Shown here in pieces: positions 33,898 through 46,673 of a stretch of 64,000 nucleotides of DNA. The first letter of the stretch is position 1, and each line of letters begins with the position of its first letter. Under the pieces are notes generated by a model. It did not search any database. It saw nothing but the letters and a program-made list of their open reading frames with translations, and was not told the origin of the DNA. Where the stretch lies: NCBI GenBank assembly GCA_030761205.1, contig JAULJL010000025.1, forward strand, positions 6,453,501 to 6,517,500. The letters run 5' to 3'. Origin of the DNA: Fremontodendron californicum (Eukaryota > Streptophyta > Magnoliopsida > Malvales > Malvaceae). Both the position numbers and the translations under genes were made by a program.

Positions 33898-36846
33898 CTA
33901 GTTTGAATTAGGGAGAACATGTCAAGAGGGAGTTTTTATGCATGTAGTTTCATACCTCATGATGAAAAACACTTGTCTTATGGTGACATTCATATGAATT
34001 AAATGAATTTTGAATTTTAAATGCTTTGTGTTTCTTGTGTTTTAACAATAATTTGAATTTGCAAAAAAAAAAAAAACAAGCATTAAGGAAGTTTTAATAA
34101 TGGACGGTCTCGAGAATATTAATGATCATTGTTAGAAATGACCCAATACCCTCCCCCCTTTCTTTTGGGCTTCTCTATGCCTAAACCCCTTGAATCGAGA
34201 CCACTTGGAAAACCTAATTCTTCAAGGAATATGAATGATTGAACTTCATAAAACCATTTTCATCATAGAATAAGCAAAGATATAGATCTTAGTCTAGGCT
34301 ATAAACAAAGGAACGAACTTTTTGAAATTTTTTCGAACACCTTGAAATTCAAACAAATGAGACATTTTTTCAAGAATTTAGATTGTGGTAATTTGGTATG
34401 TGTCAAGGTTGTGCCAAAACCATTCATGACATTTTCAATAACCACAAAACACTAATTGCCCAAACATCACTTCATGATTGACACCCTGGGGCACAATGAT
34501 TAAACTAGATTATCCCATGTCCCAGAGAAAACCCATTTTTGGGCTATATTTTCCTTGTCTCTTCAAAGAACTCAGAATTGAAACTCAGCCTTTTCAAAAT
34601 AGACCTAGACTTGCCATGTTCCTCGTTGATACAAATTCTCATGGTTAATCAAATTGGGGCATCATATGTGGAAATGATGGATATATGGTGAAAAAGGATG
34701 GGACTAACGCATGAATCAGTGGGGCATGCAACAAAAAAAAAAAGAAAAATTGTGATATCATGCATATGAGAATTCGAATGATTCCAAAGTGCAAAATGAA
34801 ATTTTGATTATCCATTCCCCCTGGGATTGCTTTTCAATGAGAATATTCGTGCTTGATATGATAAATGTCCATCTTTCATATCCCTCTCACAAAGAGAAAA
34901 ATATCCATAGTTACCCCTTTTGAGCCAAAAGAATTATTTCTTCTTTGAACCCTGATCAAGGATCACCCTTTACACTGGGGGGCAAATGCGAGGAAGGATC
35001 ACTGAGAAATGAGTCCTAACTAAAAGATAGATACAAAGAAAATTGAGCCCCGAATAAATATGGGTCCACTTTGTCAAAATAAAGATGCAAGAGAAAAACA
35101 AAAGCAAAAGAAAAAAGTATGAAAAAATATGGCAAATGAAAGCCAAAAGCAAAGAAGAAAAAGAGCAAAGTCAAAAGGAATGAAAAGTCCAAAAGGGACA
35201 AATGCTTCAAAGAAAATCCTCCTCAAGAAATAATCCTTGATCTGATTACGCCTAAACACATATTTTGGGCCTATTTATCCTTTCGTTCGGAACCCCGAAC
35301 CATGGCTTACATTACATGCTTTAAAAGTCCATTTTGATTAAGCATGAATATTTAACTTGAGGGGTTTTTCCTCAGATTTTATCCCATCTCATCGAATTAT
35401 CATTTCATTATGGAAGAATTTAGAATTCTCGAGTGCATGGTAAAACAATAAAAAAAGAGAGAAGAAAGAATGGAAAGAATGGGACTCTAGGGCGAAAACC
35501 CAAAAATGGGCGGTCTAGAGTAAGATGGAATTTCTGATGCCATTTGTATAAGTGCCGATACCACAAAAGAGAAGGTCATCTTGAAGAAGTGATCATCGAG
35601 GAACATCTAGAAATTCATGAACCTCCTAAATTGTCAGCTCTATTCTGAGGATTGACTTCAAAAACTGAGATTTTTTCCCTCCAAGATTAAACTTCCCAGT
35701 TTAAACATCCCAGCCAATTTTGACACTTGTTAAAATGCCTTGATATGAAAACTAAAAAAAAATGTTGAATTTGTTTGGTTCTCAATGAATTCATGATTTA
35801 TAAAACCTATTCCATTTGTGAGCCTAGAAGGGACATACATCATTGTTGTGAAGTTTTCTTTGATCAATCAAAATTTTGTTATACGAAGCCTTGCCAATCC
35901 CAATTGAAAAATCCAGATTGACATTTAGGGAAATTTCTAACAGTGGTCATCAGTCTTCAAAAGATTCGTACACCACATACCGTGGGGTTAATATTTTTGG
36001 CTCAAAAGTTTTCATTAAATGAGCAAGATTGTTTTTCAAAAAAAAAGGGGGAAAACAAAAATGTTTTTGAAATACCAATTTTGATATTGATATGAGATAA
36101 GGTTTTCCTAACCCTAAAGTGTGGAACTACTAGGGTTAACCTTGACTTCCAAATATGAGAAGAAGAAATAGAACTCGACAAGCAGACTCCTGTCAATAAG
36201 AGTTTAAAAATTGTTGGGGCAAAGAAAATAGCCAAAGATTGAACAATGAATTGAAGATATACTCTGATTTGAAGAGGAAAAATGAATTGGAAAGGCTAAG
36301 CCAAAGTTTAGAAAAAATGATTAGGGCATTTGCATATTTTCATCAAGCATTTGCATCATTATTGATCTTTGCATTAGCATCATGTAGAAGCATTCTACAT
36401 GTTGTCAATCCTTGCATTTACATCATTTAGAAGCATTTTGCACACTGCTAGTCTTTGCATTTGCATCATTCCGAAGCATTTGCGTATTTTTTCCAAATCA
36501 TGGATAAGGCCTCCGGGCACCATTTTTAAGACCTCCGGGCATAATTTTTCTTTAAATCATGGATAAAACCTCCGGGCACTATTTTTAAAACCTTCAAGCA
36601 TACTTTTTTCTTTTTAAAATCGAACCCGTTTTTTTAAGACGGGTCGAGCCTTGATTAGTCAGGGAATTCAATTTAAGGACAAAATCTTCAATTTACAATT
36701 TTTTCAAAAATATATATATTTATATGATGAAACAATGAAAACCCCTTTCCCTTTCCTTCGCATATGATTTCACTAACCGAACAAAATTAGTTTTTGTTTA
36801 TCTTTGCCTGATTCCTGATTCTCAGCAATAGCCAAAGAGGGGTAGC
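33898..36846 (+). mobile_element. Pol-less 3' internal region of the long-LTR element
   Basis: Between the broken gag and the LTR at 36847 there are about 2.9 kb with no reverse transcriptase, integrase or RNase H in any frame. Text such as CCTCCGGGCA (36510-36590) is repeated. AGAGGGGTAGC directly before the LTR start is a fair polypurine tract. The arrangement gag - noncoding - LTR matches gag-only non-autonomous retrotransposons, or results from a large deletion. Confidence 0.6.
36836..36846 (+). promoter_or_regulatory. Polypurine tract next to the 3' LTR
   Basis: AGAGGGGTAGC abuts TGTAGACACC. Its position marks 36847 as the start of a 3' LTR and gives the element plus orientation. Confidence 0.65.
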
Positions 36847-38324
36847 TGTAGACACCTAATTTTGTCCGGACCACTAAAACAGGTATGTTTTATTCCTAAA
36901 TTGATGTTTCAGAATGATAAAAGGCTTTTCTCATCTTGTAGGTGGTACTCCGAGACTTAGTTTAAGAAAGCATACAGAAAAAGTCAAACTTGAAAAAGTC
37001 AACCTCGAAAAAGTTCAACCCTAAAAAAGTCAACCCCGAAAATCAACTACTGAAAACGTCAACCCATTTTTAAAATCAAGATTTGAAGTTCAATTGAAAG
37101 ATGGTGAAAGAATTTTGACAATCCGAAGTCTACATTGAAAAATATGGAGGTCGAAAGTTGGGTTACTAAATTTCAGTAGAAATGAAACCCTAATTCGAGA
37201 AATTTGGGGAAAAGTGCTTTAACGATCAAATTGGTCAAAATTGAAGGTCCCAATGAAAGATAAGCATTTACTATGGGTAATGGAGAAGCTACTTGAAAGA
37301 AAAACTGAAAGAAAAGTCAATCCGGAAGAAAATCGAAAATTATGGTTTTTGGTGAATTTCAGTGAAATTTGGAAGAATTACAGAAATGGCCCGATTCGAT
37401 AAGACTAAAGCCCCCAATTGATGAGGAATGATTAAAAAAGGATAGCCCAAGGCTCGGTTTGAAGAAAATCTGAAAATCGGACTTATTTTGAGCAAAATCG
37501 GGTTTCAGAGGTAAAAGGGCAAAATTGAAAAATTTGGGAAAAATAGCAAATGAACTCCAAAAATTCTGAAAATTTGTAGATCTCATTATTAAATCATTTT
37601 GAAGAGATTGGAAAAAGAAAATCTTGATTCGGAGCTCGTTTGCAAAATGGCCAAATCCCGGGTTCACTATGTAGAAATTCAAAAAGATAAATCCCGGAAA
37701 AATAGTAAATGAGCTCCCAAATTTCTAAAAATTTTCAGATCTCATTATTAAATTATTTGGAAGAGATTGGTGAAATAAAATCTTGATTCGGATTTCGTTT
37801 GCAAAATGGCCAAATCCTGGGTCCCATATGTAGTAATTCTAGCAGATAAATCTCGAAAAAATAGCAAATGAGTTCCAAAAATTATAAAAACTTCCAGATC
37901 ACATTTTTAAATTATTTGGAAGAGATTGGTGAAGAAAAATCTTGATTCGGAGCTCGTTTAAAAATGGTGAAAGTTCGGGTGCACAAAAGGGCATTTTTGG
38001 AAAAAAAAAATAGAAAATGGACTCGAAAAAGTTTGAAAACTTTCAGAATTTAATTTTATATTATTTCAGAAGTATTGAAAAAATAAAATTTGAATTTGGA
38101 GTCCGTTTGCTATTTATTTAGGTTCGGGGGTTAAAAAGGTCATTTTACCGAAGAAACCGAAAGGGGCCAATTTTGTAATAAAGAAAGATATGAAAGAAGA
38201 AGGAATTGCTGGGATTTTTATTCCCTTGGTCAGCCAGCATATAGGGTAAGAAGGAAGCTTGATCAATTTAATTCCTTAGTCACTATCAAGCTCACATGTT
38301 ACCACTAGTACCTTGCAAATGGTC

Positions 38325-38900
38325 CCCTCTTCATCCAATGGCTTAGGTGCCTTGTAAAAAAGTTGAATACACCATTCAATGGCCAAGATTAAATGCCAAG
38401 ATGATATTTTTATTTGTCATGAAAGAACCCTCATCTAATGGCCAAGAATGAAAGAGCACAACTCATCCAAAGGTGGATATCCATTTGGCCAAGCAAAGAA
38501 GTGCATGGGATTGTTCCTTTTCATCCAATGGCTTAGGCCATGTACAAGGGCTGAGTACACATGTTAAGGGCTGGGATTAAATGCCAAGATGACATTTTTA
38601 TGTTGTCATGAAAGAATCCTCATCCAATGGCCAAGAATAAAAGAGCACAACTCATCCAAGGGTAGGCACTCAAAGGGCCAAGCAAGGGAGTGCATGAGAT
38701 TGGTCCTCTTTTTCATCTAAGGTCTGAGGTTATTACAAGGGTTGAGGTTATTACAAGGGTTGAGTACACATCTTAAGGGCTGCTATCAATTGGCAAGATG
38801 ACATTTTTATGTTGTCATGAAAATATCTTAATCTAAAGGCCAAAATTGGAGGAGAAAAGTGCAAAAAATCATCCAATAGTGGGTATGCCATTAAGCCAAA
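38325..38900 (+). repeat. Three tandem copies of a ~190-bp unit in the LTR
   Basis: CATCCAATGGCTTAGG-like anchors occur at 38332, 38522 and 38714 (190 and 192 bp apart), each followed by GCCAAGATGA and GTCATGAAAG. The homologous LTR at 20170-25069 has no comparable triplication. Confidence 0.8.
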
Positions 38901-39529
38901 TCATTAGGGGAGGGGGCTGATCAGTTTTGATAAGTTTTAAAGGCTGGAAGTAAGTAGCTAATTGAAAAAAAGGGTTTTTGAAAGAAAGAAAGAAAGAAAG
39001 CTTTTGTTAAGGTAGCCATTCTACCATTGCTACTACATTTTTTCTTATTTTTCCTCATGCTTTATTTTTTGTTTTCCATGTGATTTCCTACCATTTCTTT
39101 TACATCTTTCTTGTTGTTCTTGCTTTTCAAAGATAAATAAAACAATGGTTAGGCTTCATGATCTTGATGAAAATCAAGTGATCATGGTTAGGGTGGGCTT
39201 TGTCCAATATACCAACCATGGAGCTCATCTCCATATTTTTTCTACATTAGTTTTTTTTTTTTTTTTTTTTATGATTTTGAGATTGAAAAGGCTTCATGAC
39301 CTTGATGAAAATTAAGAGATAATGGTTAAGGGGGGCTTTGTCTAATGTACCAACCATGAAGCTCATCTCTTTGTTATTTGTTTGCTTACTTTAACTTGTT
39401 TATTATTATTATTGTTTATCTTTATGTATATTTATATTCTTACTAACCATCTTGTTCTTTTGACCTATGTCATATTTTTGCATCTTGGGGCTATTGTCAT
39501 ATAGTTTAGGCCATTTCCATTCTTCATAC

Positions 39530-40100
39530 CATCTTCCATAGCATTTAGTTAGGTCATTTTACATGACATTTCTCACAACACTTTGGTTCCTAGGCCATTC
39601 GGCCATGTCCATTTTCTCTAAGCATTAGGTAATTTTTTTAGGCCATGATATTTGCTATTTCATTTAGACATCTACGTCATTTCACATGTCATTTAGCTTT
39701 AGGCCATTTTTATTATTCCATGTCATTTAAGTTTAGGCCATTTTCTTTCCATGTCATTTTACATATCATTTAAGCATTAGGCCATTTTCATATGCCATGT
39801 TATTTTTCCATGATATTTAGACATTAGGCCATTTTCATATGTCATGTCATTTCACATGTCATTTAGCTTTAGGCCATTTTTATTATTCCATGTCATTTAA
39901 GTTTAGGTCATTTTATTATTCCATGTCATTTTACATGTCATTTAAGCATTAGGCTATTTTCATATGCCATGTTGTTGTTCCATGACATTTAGACATTAGG
40001 CCATTTTCATATGCCATGTAATTTCCCATGTCATTTAGGCACTAGGCTATTTTCATTATTTTTAATGTCATTTGCCATGTCATTTAGACACTAGTTCATG
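39530..40100 (+). repeat. Degenerate CATTTAG/GGCCATTTTCAT tandem block
   Basis: TAGGCCATTTTCATATGCCATGT-like units repeat about ten times with variable length. Confidence 0.75.
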
Positions 40101-42036
40101 CATGTTAAGTTAGGATAGCATTTATTGTCATGCAAACTCATGCTAGGCATTTAGGTTATTTATGCCATGCATTTTTCATATCACTTAGGCTTTAAACCAT
40201 GCATTTATTTCATGCATTCACTTTGCTGTATTTTCATGTATTTCATGTCATGCCACATGATTTATGACTTAGGCCAATCAATGGCTCAAAGTCATGCTCA
40301 CTTGAGCATACTTGTGGAAAATTAAAGAGTTATCAAATTGATTATTCTACCTTTGTGAATTTTTTTTTTTACTTAGCCAATTCTTTTCCAAGGTTTTTAA
40401 ATGTTTTAGCTACTGTTTGTAGGTCTTTAGGAGAGTTTCTAACATTTTTACTTTGATTTTTAAATGATTTTATCAAAGGCAAAAAAATGTGTTTTGGCAA
40501 AACAATTTTTTGTCTAGTAATCGTACTTTCTCAATTTTTCTAGGCAGTCGTCTTTAATAAAAAATTAAGCCAATTTTTTCTAGTGTAGTTTTACATGTTT
40601 TGAGTCTCCAGTATTCTGTTTAGAGTTTTTTGAATTTTTAAAAATAGGCTAAAAAATCTTGTGTCAAAACTGGACAATAGAGGCAGATTTGAATTCAAAA
40701 GAAAAACAGTTGTTGAATTTGGCTAAGGCATTTAGAGGGGATTGGTTAGAAGCATTAGCTACTGTCTTAGGATAGTTTCTAAGTATTTTTAAACTTTAAA
40801 AATGATTTTATAAATCTCAGGTTAAGGGTGGTCAAGTCCGGGATTTTAAACTTAAGAAATTAGAGCCATTTTTAAAGGTTTTGGCTAAAGTTTTAATATT
40901 TATTCAAGTCTCTTAAATTGTTTTCAAACAAATCACAAAGTATTTTGATTTTTGAAGATTTAATTTGATATATTTTTCTAAGGTAGCCTGATATCTTTTT
41001 AGATATACGGATTTCCTTAATTAAAAAAAAAATACACTTTCATGCATTGCATTTTCCATATTCATGCATGTTGTATAACATATGATTTTTTTTCCTATGA
41101 TAATTTCTATGATATTTGTTATTATTTTGATTTATATTTTTTGGTATTAAATTGTTTGTCATATGGTTTTGAATGTTCCATGCTATCCTATGCTTTTTAT
41201 TTAGTCATTTGTTGTCACATTATTTAGCATGTTCATGCATTTTGTTATTTTATTTTCATGCATATTTCATGATCGCATTATTTAATGTTTCATATTCCAT
41301 GTCACTTAGATAATATTCCATGTCATTTAGATTATCTTATTTAGGATATGCCATGTCATTTAAATTTGCCATATCATTTAAATCTTATTCATTTCATTTA
41401 GATAAAATAATTCATGAGTTCTCTGCCAAGTTTGCTGGGGAGGATATCATCAATTATTATTACTAAAGGAATATCTTCTTTAAAACAAGAATGATTCGGA
41501 TAATTTTTCGTGCTGATAAAAGTTTCTATATTTTGCCACGTTTGTTGGAGAATATAGAAAAACATTTTGAATTAATAAATTCCGGATCACTTTCAATTAA
41601 AAAATTGAGTTATTTTTCTTTAAATTGGGAATTAATTTGAAATACCAAATTTAAAACCGACTTTTTACCAAGACTTGAGATACCACACGATTAATAAGGT
41701 ACCGTTTTATACGGGCGTTGCGGGGGGGTGCTAATCCTTCCCCGCACGTAACCGAGTCCCGAACCCGATTCTTCGATTTTCTCTGGTTTAAAATGCAAAC
41801 TTGAAATTGGTTTAAAAATGTTTTAATTAATTTTAAAATGTTTTACAAAACCGGTTTTAATAGGTGGCCGATCACACCTACCTAAAAAAGATTGGTGGCG
41901 ACTCCATGTCTTTTTACGAGGCCGTTTTCATACCCTCGACATTTTATTTCAATCTAGAGGAATTAAGTCGTCTTTTCCTTTGCTTCTATTTTCCCCTCAC
42001 TCGGACGGGTCCCTGCGACGAGATCATGTATCGACA

Positions 42037-42444
42037 CGTTGTATTGCCGAATCTCACATATCTCTTTTCTAATGTTGGTAGCCTTAGATGTTGGGAAATA
42101 TCTTTCCAAGAATGCTTTCTTCATCCCATTCCATTTAGTGATGGTCTCGGATGGTAGATAGTAGAGCTATTCCTTTGCCGAGTCAACTAGAGAGAATGGA
42201 AAGGCTCTCATCTCAATTTGCTCCTCTGAGATCCCGGTTGGTCTCATGCTTGAGCATACTACATGGAATTCCTTAAGGTGCTTATTTGGATTCTCTGCTG
42301 CAAAACCATGAAATGTTGGGAGAAGAAGAATTAAACCAGATTTTAGTTCAAAAGTTATCTCAAGGTCAGGATATTCTATGCACAAAGGTTGTTGATCCAA
42401 GTCGGAGCGACTAGCTCCTTAAGAGTTCGATTGTTTGCTGCCAT
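42037..42444 (-). pseudogene. Athila-like Ty3/gypsy gag, N-terminal part, interrupted
   Basis: From an ATG at 42444 (MAANNRTLKEL) the minus strand gives QQPLCIEYPDLE, FELKSGLILLLP and FHGFAAENPNKHLKEFHVV. These continue into MRPTGISEEQIEMRAFPFSL, LYYLPSETITKWN and IRKEI. This is the standard start of Athila-group gag. A frameshift near 42395 and a stop at about 42164 are present. The frame ends abruptly at 42037, where the long LTR begins in opposite orientation, which is an insertion joint. Confidence 0.88.
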
Positions 42445-42650
42445 CTCTTCTTGCCCCACTTGGATGGTTTGGATCAACTCTTCGTTTGCTCTATGGTAGG
42501 AAGCTATGAATTCCCAGATTCTCCTAAGTCCTAAGTGAGTTTCGTCTTTTTCGGGAGTTTGGAACTTTCACTGAAGAAGAAAAACAAAAAAGTAAACTAA
42601 TTAGAACTGAAAATAATAATAAACCAAATAACAAATAAACTAAAGGAAGC

Positions 42651-42674
42651 AATCCCCAGCAACGACGCCAAAAA
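42651..42674 (-). promoter_or_regulatory. Primer-binding site of the Athila-like element
   Basis: On the minus strand TTGGCGTCGTTGCTGGGG follows the LTR end by two or three bases. It differs at two positions from the tRNA-Asp-complementary TTGGCGCCGTTGCCGGGG commonly seen in this group. It fixes 42677-44161 as a 5' LTR. Confidence 0.75.
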
Positions 42675-42676
42675 CT

Positions 42677-44161
42677 TGATGCGCTCAAAAGAGTATATCT
42701 TATTTAACCTTGCACTAAAAAGATCAATTTTGAGTATAGTAGTTAGCAAGGGTCGAGTCCTTACGGATTGGGTTTTAATTTATAAGTTATTAGTTTATCA
42801 CTTAAGTTCAAAGACAAGAAAAGAAAAAGGGGTTTTGAAATAGTTTTTAAAAGTAAAGAAAACAAGAATAATAAAAAGCAAGCAAGTAAGCAAATAAGTA
42901 AGAAATCAAATATGAGAAAAATATGGTTAAGGTTTCATTCTCCACCACTAGACATCATTGAGAATCAATAATCAGATCTATCAACATCAATTAACTATCA
43001 AAATTATCAACCGTAGATAACAACAAGCTCTGTTACCCCAATCTTTTCTTAGTTTATCGTTAAATAAAACAAGCTCTCTATTTAATCTCTAACTATCAAA
43101 CAACCTAGAATAAGCTCTCTAAATTAAAATTGATAGCAGCTTTATGATGAGAAAGATAGGTTGATCTAAGCAACAAACACATAAGCTCGGATTGTTCAAC
43201 TTAGGTTATGTTCCACTTTGCAATTAGCGAAAACTCTAACATTCGATAATTAATCACAAATTGTCACTTATAAATAGGAAATCAAGACAATTACGGATCA
43301 AGACTCCTAAACTAGCATTAGATAATTATCAAGATTTATCTAGTTGGCCACCTAAACAAATCAAGACAATATCATAAACAATTCTTGTAGAAGAACATAA
43401 GCAACTTTGATAGAAAATTAATGATAGATAGAATTTGAAAATTAATTACAATATGTCTAGGGCTTTGAAATCACCCTTAACCAAATAAGAATTTAGCCTA
43501 GCATAGGCATTGTTAATATAAAAATGAAACTAAAAAGAAAATAAGAGGAAAACTAAAAGAATGACGAAGAAGAATAATGATGATCCTTGAGTATCCTCAA
43601 AATATATCTAGTTTGTGGATCAAAAGATAGTAGTTATAGAGTTTTAAAATCCTGAGAACAAGTCCTTGTCCTCACAAGTAAGCTAGGAGGCAGAAAATTA
43701 CATTTTTGGTAGGGTTTCACGAGTTTTTTGCGAATTTTGGGCGTCGCGGTGCCCTGCATCATCTCGTACTTCTTCGGCTGATTTGGTTGACCATTTCTTA
43801 TTCGATTTAGGCGTATGAACTATCGTTGGAAAGGTATTCAAACCAAATTAAAATGTCAAGAAAGAAGTTTCTTTAAATAAAGAATTTAACATCATGTTTG
43901 CCTTGCAACAAGCTCCGGAGGTCAAATCTGCCTTCTTGCTTGGCAACAAGAAATTGATCTTTTTTACTCCCAAGTCTTCTTTCATATTGTAATTATGATT
44001 TTGTAAGCTCTTTAACATCATAATTGACATCTTTTCACTTCATTATCTTAAATATACCTAGAATTCAAAAACATAACATAAGTAATCAAGATAAATATAA
44101 AAAACATAACTAAAACATAACATAAATATTGGCATAAAATGTCTATTTTATGAGCTTATCA
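42677..44161 (-). mobile_element. 5' LTR (1.5 kb) of the Athila-like element
   Basis: On the minus strand it runs from TGATAAGCTCATAAAATA to GAGCGCATCA. It lies between the primer-binding site and a broken chromovirus polymerase. It aligns with the LTR at 60695-62200 over its whole length. CATAG (44162-44166) would be the flanking half of its target duplication; the partner lies beyond sequence now displaced. Confidence 0.82.
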
Positions 44162-45840
44162 CATAGGTGTAGAACATAACCTTTATTTAATAATAGCAAA
44201 TGCATTATCTTGATCAATGCCCCAATGAAATCCAACATTATTTTTAATTATTTCAGTGAGTGTGGTGCAGCAATTGTGCTAAAATCCTTAACAAACACCT
44301 ATAAAAGCTAGCTAAACCATGAAAGCTTATTACCTCAGTGATGCCTTTAGGTGTCAGCCACTCCTTGATGGCCTTGACTTTCTCTTCTTCCACTTCAATA
44401 CCTTTTGTGCTAACAACATAACCAAGAAAAACAACTCTTTCCATGCAAAAAGTACATTTCTTAAAATTGGCATACAACTTTTCATATCTTAACACATCGA
44501 ACACACATCTCAAATGCTCAATATGTTTATCTAAGTTCTTCTTGTATACTAGAATATCATCAAAGTATACGACTACAAATTTGCCTATGAATGCACGCAA
44601 TACATGGCTCATTAATCTCATGAAAGTACTAGGCGCATTTGTAAGTCCAAATGGCATAACCAACCATTCATAAAGTCCATATTTAGTCTTAAAAACAGTT
44701 TTCCATTCATTTCACTCTTTCATTCTAATATGATGGTATCCACTTTTAAGATCTATCTTACTAAAAATACATGATCCATGCAATTCATCAAGCATATCAT
44801 CTAATCTAGGAATGGGATGACAATACTTTACCGTAATATTGTTGACCGCTCTGCAATCAACGCACATCCTCCAAGTCGCATCCTTCTTTGGCACGAGTAG
44901 CACTGGTACTGCACATGGGCTCATGCTCTCTCTCACGTACCCCTTGCTCATTAAATCTTCAACTTGCCTTTGAAGCTCCTTCGTCTCCTCCGGATTACTC
45001 CTATAGGCTGGTCGGTTTGGGATAACAACTCCAGGTACGAAATCAATTTGATGCTCAATGCCTCTTATGGAGGGCAACCCATTCGTCATCTCTTCCGAAA
45101 ACACATCCTTGAACTCCTGCAACAAAGAAACAACCAAACCAGAATGAGATTGGTCAGCTTCATCAAGATTAAGATAAGATTCTTTGTAAACAAAAAGATC
45201 ATAGGCTGATATGCTAAGAAAGCCCTCTTAATCCCACTCCCTTTTGCATAAAACCTCGTCTTTGTCTTTTCTTTTCTCTCGGCAAGTACTCTATTTTTTT
45301 CTCTCGTGGCTCCACTCACTTTTTTTGTTTTTATTTTCAGCCACCTCTCCTTTTTTTCCACTTTTTTTTTTCTCAATCTCACTTTTCAACTTCAATTGGT
45401 CCTCGTAGACCTGTTTTGGAGTTAAAGGAACAAACTTGATTGTTTTTCCATCTTTTACAAAGCTATACCTATTCTTAAACCCATCATGAATCACCCTCCT
45501 ATCATATTGTCATGGCCTCCCTAACAAAAGATGGCCAGCATGCATAGGCACTACATCACCTAGCACCTCATCACTATACCTCCCAATGGTGAAAGCTACC
45601 AAAACCTACTTATTAACCTTGACTTCCCCACATTCATTCAACCATTGCAACTTATAAGGTCTAGGATGCTTAAGTAAAGGTAAGCTCAACTTCTCAACTA
45701 GGATGGTACTAGCTACATTGATACAACTTCCCCCATCTATAATCATACTACATACCTTGTTGTTTTCATGACATCTAGTATGAATATGTTCTCTCTTTGC
45801 TGCTCCATATCATCTATCTTAATTTGTGTATTGAGAGAAC
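44162..45840 (-). pseudogene. Chromovirus-like Ty3/gypsy pol fragment (protease and RT)
   Basis: The minus strand reads protease MIIDGGSCINVAS (about 45730) and HAGHLLLGRP (about 45525), then a Lys-rich linker. Reverse transcriptase follows: EHQIDFVPG, NRPAYRSNPEETKELQRQV, CAVPVLLVPKKD, LDDMLDELHGSC, MPFGLTNAPSTFM and VVYFDDILVY. The catalytic DD is kept. Stops replace residues near 45590, 45512 and 44710, with frameshifts near 45770 and 44300. The frame stops within the start of the RNase H region at 44162, precisely where the Athila-like LTR begins, so the rest was split off by that insertion. Confidence 0.88.
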
Positions 45841-46089
45841 GCCTAAAAAGGTATTTATTAAATAAAAAATCGTGTGATTGTAATTGAGATTGTCAAATCT
45901 AACCGTTAAAATTTAAAAGATTCTCACGATTTGTATTATAAAAGGTTGCATATTGTACTTGTGGTAATGATGAAAATTGAAAGGAAGTAATCCTGTCAAG
46001 ATTTGACCCCATTTTCGTCTAATAATGGCATGTAGAGACCTCATTAATAAAAAAATTGACAGTGCCATATCAACCATACCCATAACGAG
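45841..46089. other. Short AT-rich spacer
   Basis: Nothing recognisable; possibly more of the gypsy element upstream of the protease, too eroded to read. Confidence 0.3.
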
Positions 46090-46092
46090 TAA

Positions 46093-46670
46093 AGGCTTGT
46101 TTAGCATTGCTTTTAGCTGTCAAAACGTTGCTTTTGGCAGTCAAGCAATGCTAAACAAATTGCTTTTTTATTTGAAAGTTGTTTTGCACAGTTGATTCTA
46201 AACCAAAACCAAAACCTAGAAATTTGGTGCTTCTGTGGTTCCAAAATCATTGGTTTGAGGGAAATGACCAAATATCCAAAAAAAATATTCATTACTTATA
46301 TGAGGGTAGACAATTATTTCTCTTTGTGAATTTTATTTCAAATATATAGTATTATATATTTAAATTTGTAAAATATTATGTTTGTATGTGATTTTTATAT
46401 CTAAAAGGTATTTTTATAGATTCAAATTAAATATCACAAATAATTATATTAATTACCTAAAAAGTATTTCAAATTTATATTTTGATATATCTTAATATTA
46501 AATTACTTGAATAGCACTGAAATTAACTTATTTTTTACTTTCCAACATCGTGTCTAAAATAGACATTTTAACTTTCCAAAGCAATTTTTAATAGCAATGT
46601 TAAACATTAAGAATTCTCAAATCACACATTTTCACAACACTTTTCAAACACACTTTTTCTAAACCAACCT
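46093..46670. mobile_element. PIF/Harbinger-like MITE (578 bp)
   Basis: Termini AGGCTTGTTTAG and CTAAACCAACCT are imperfect inverted repeats with TAA on both sides (46090-46092, 46671-46673), matching the 3-bp TWA duplication of this superfamily. Near the left end a second inverted pair, TTTAGCATTGCT and AGCAATGCTAAA (46100-46165), can fold. Noncoding. Confidence 0.65.
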
Positions 46671-46673
46671 TAA

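Larger units (their letters stand above)
36847..42036 (+). mobile_element. 3' LTR (5.2 kb) of the pol-less long-LTR gypsy element
   Basis: Starts TGTAGACACCTAATTTTGTC and ends ATGTATCGACA. It is homologous along its length to the solo LTR at 20170-25069, including the ~160-bp tandem array (37540-38110) and the CATTTAG block (39530-40100). It is longer because of an extra 190-bp triplication at 38325-38900. Its end lies inside a minus-strand Athila-like gag, so it inserted there. The matching 5' LTR is not in the window. Confidence 0.82.

Noticed and set aside
34970..35259. Hydrophobic minus-strand open frames in the gag-only element
   Set aside because: They mirror an AAAGC/AAAAG-rich noncoding stretch on the plus strand.
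20170..42036. The long LTRs at 20170 and 36847 as the two LTRs of one 22-kb element
   Set aside because: The left LTR has its own near-matching 5-bp duplication and no primer-binding site after it, and the base context right of 42036 (CGTTG) does not match CTTTA.
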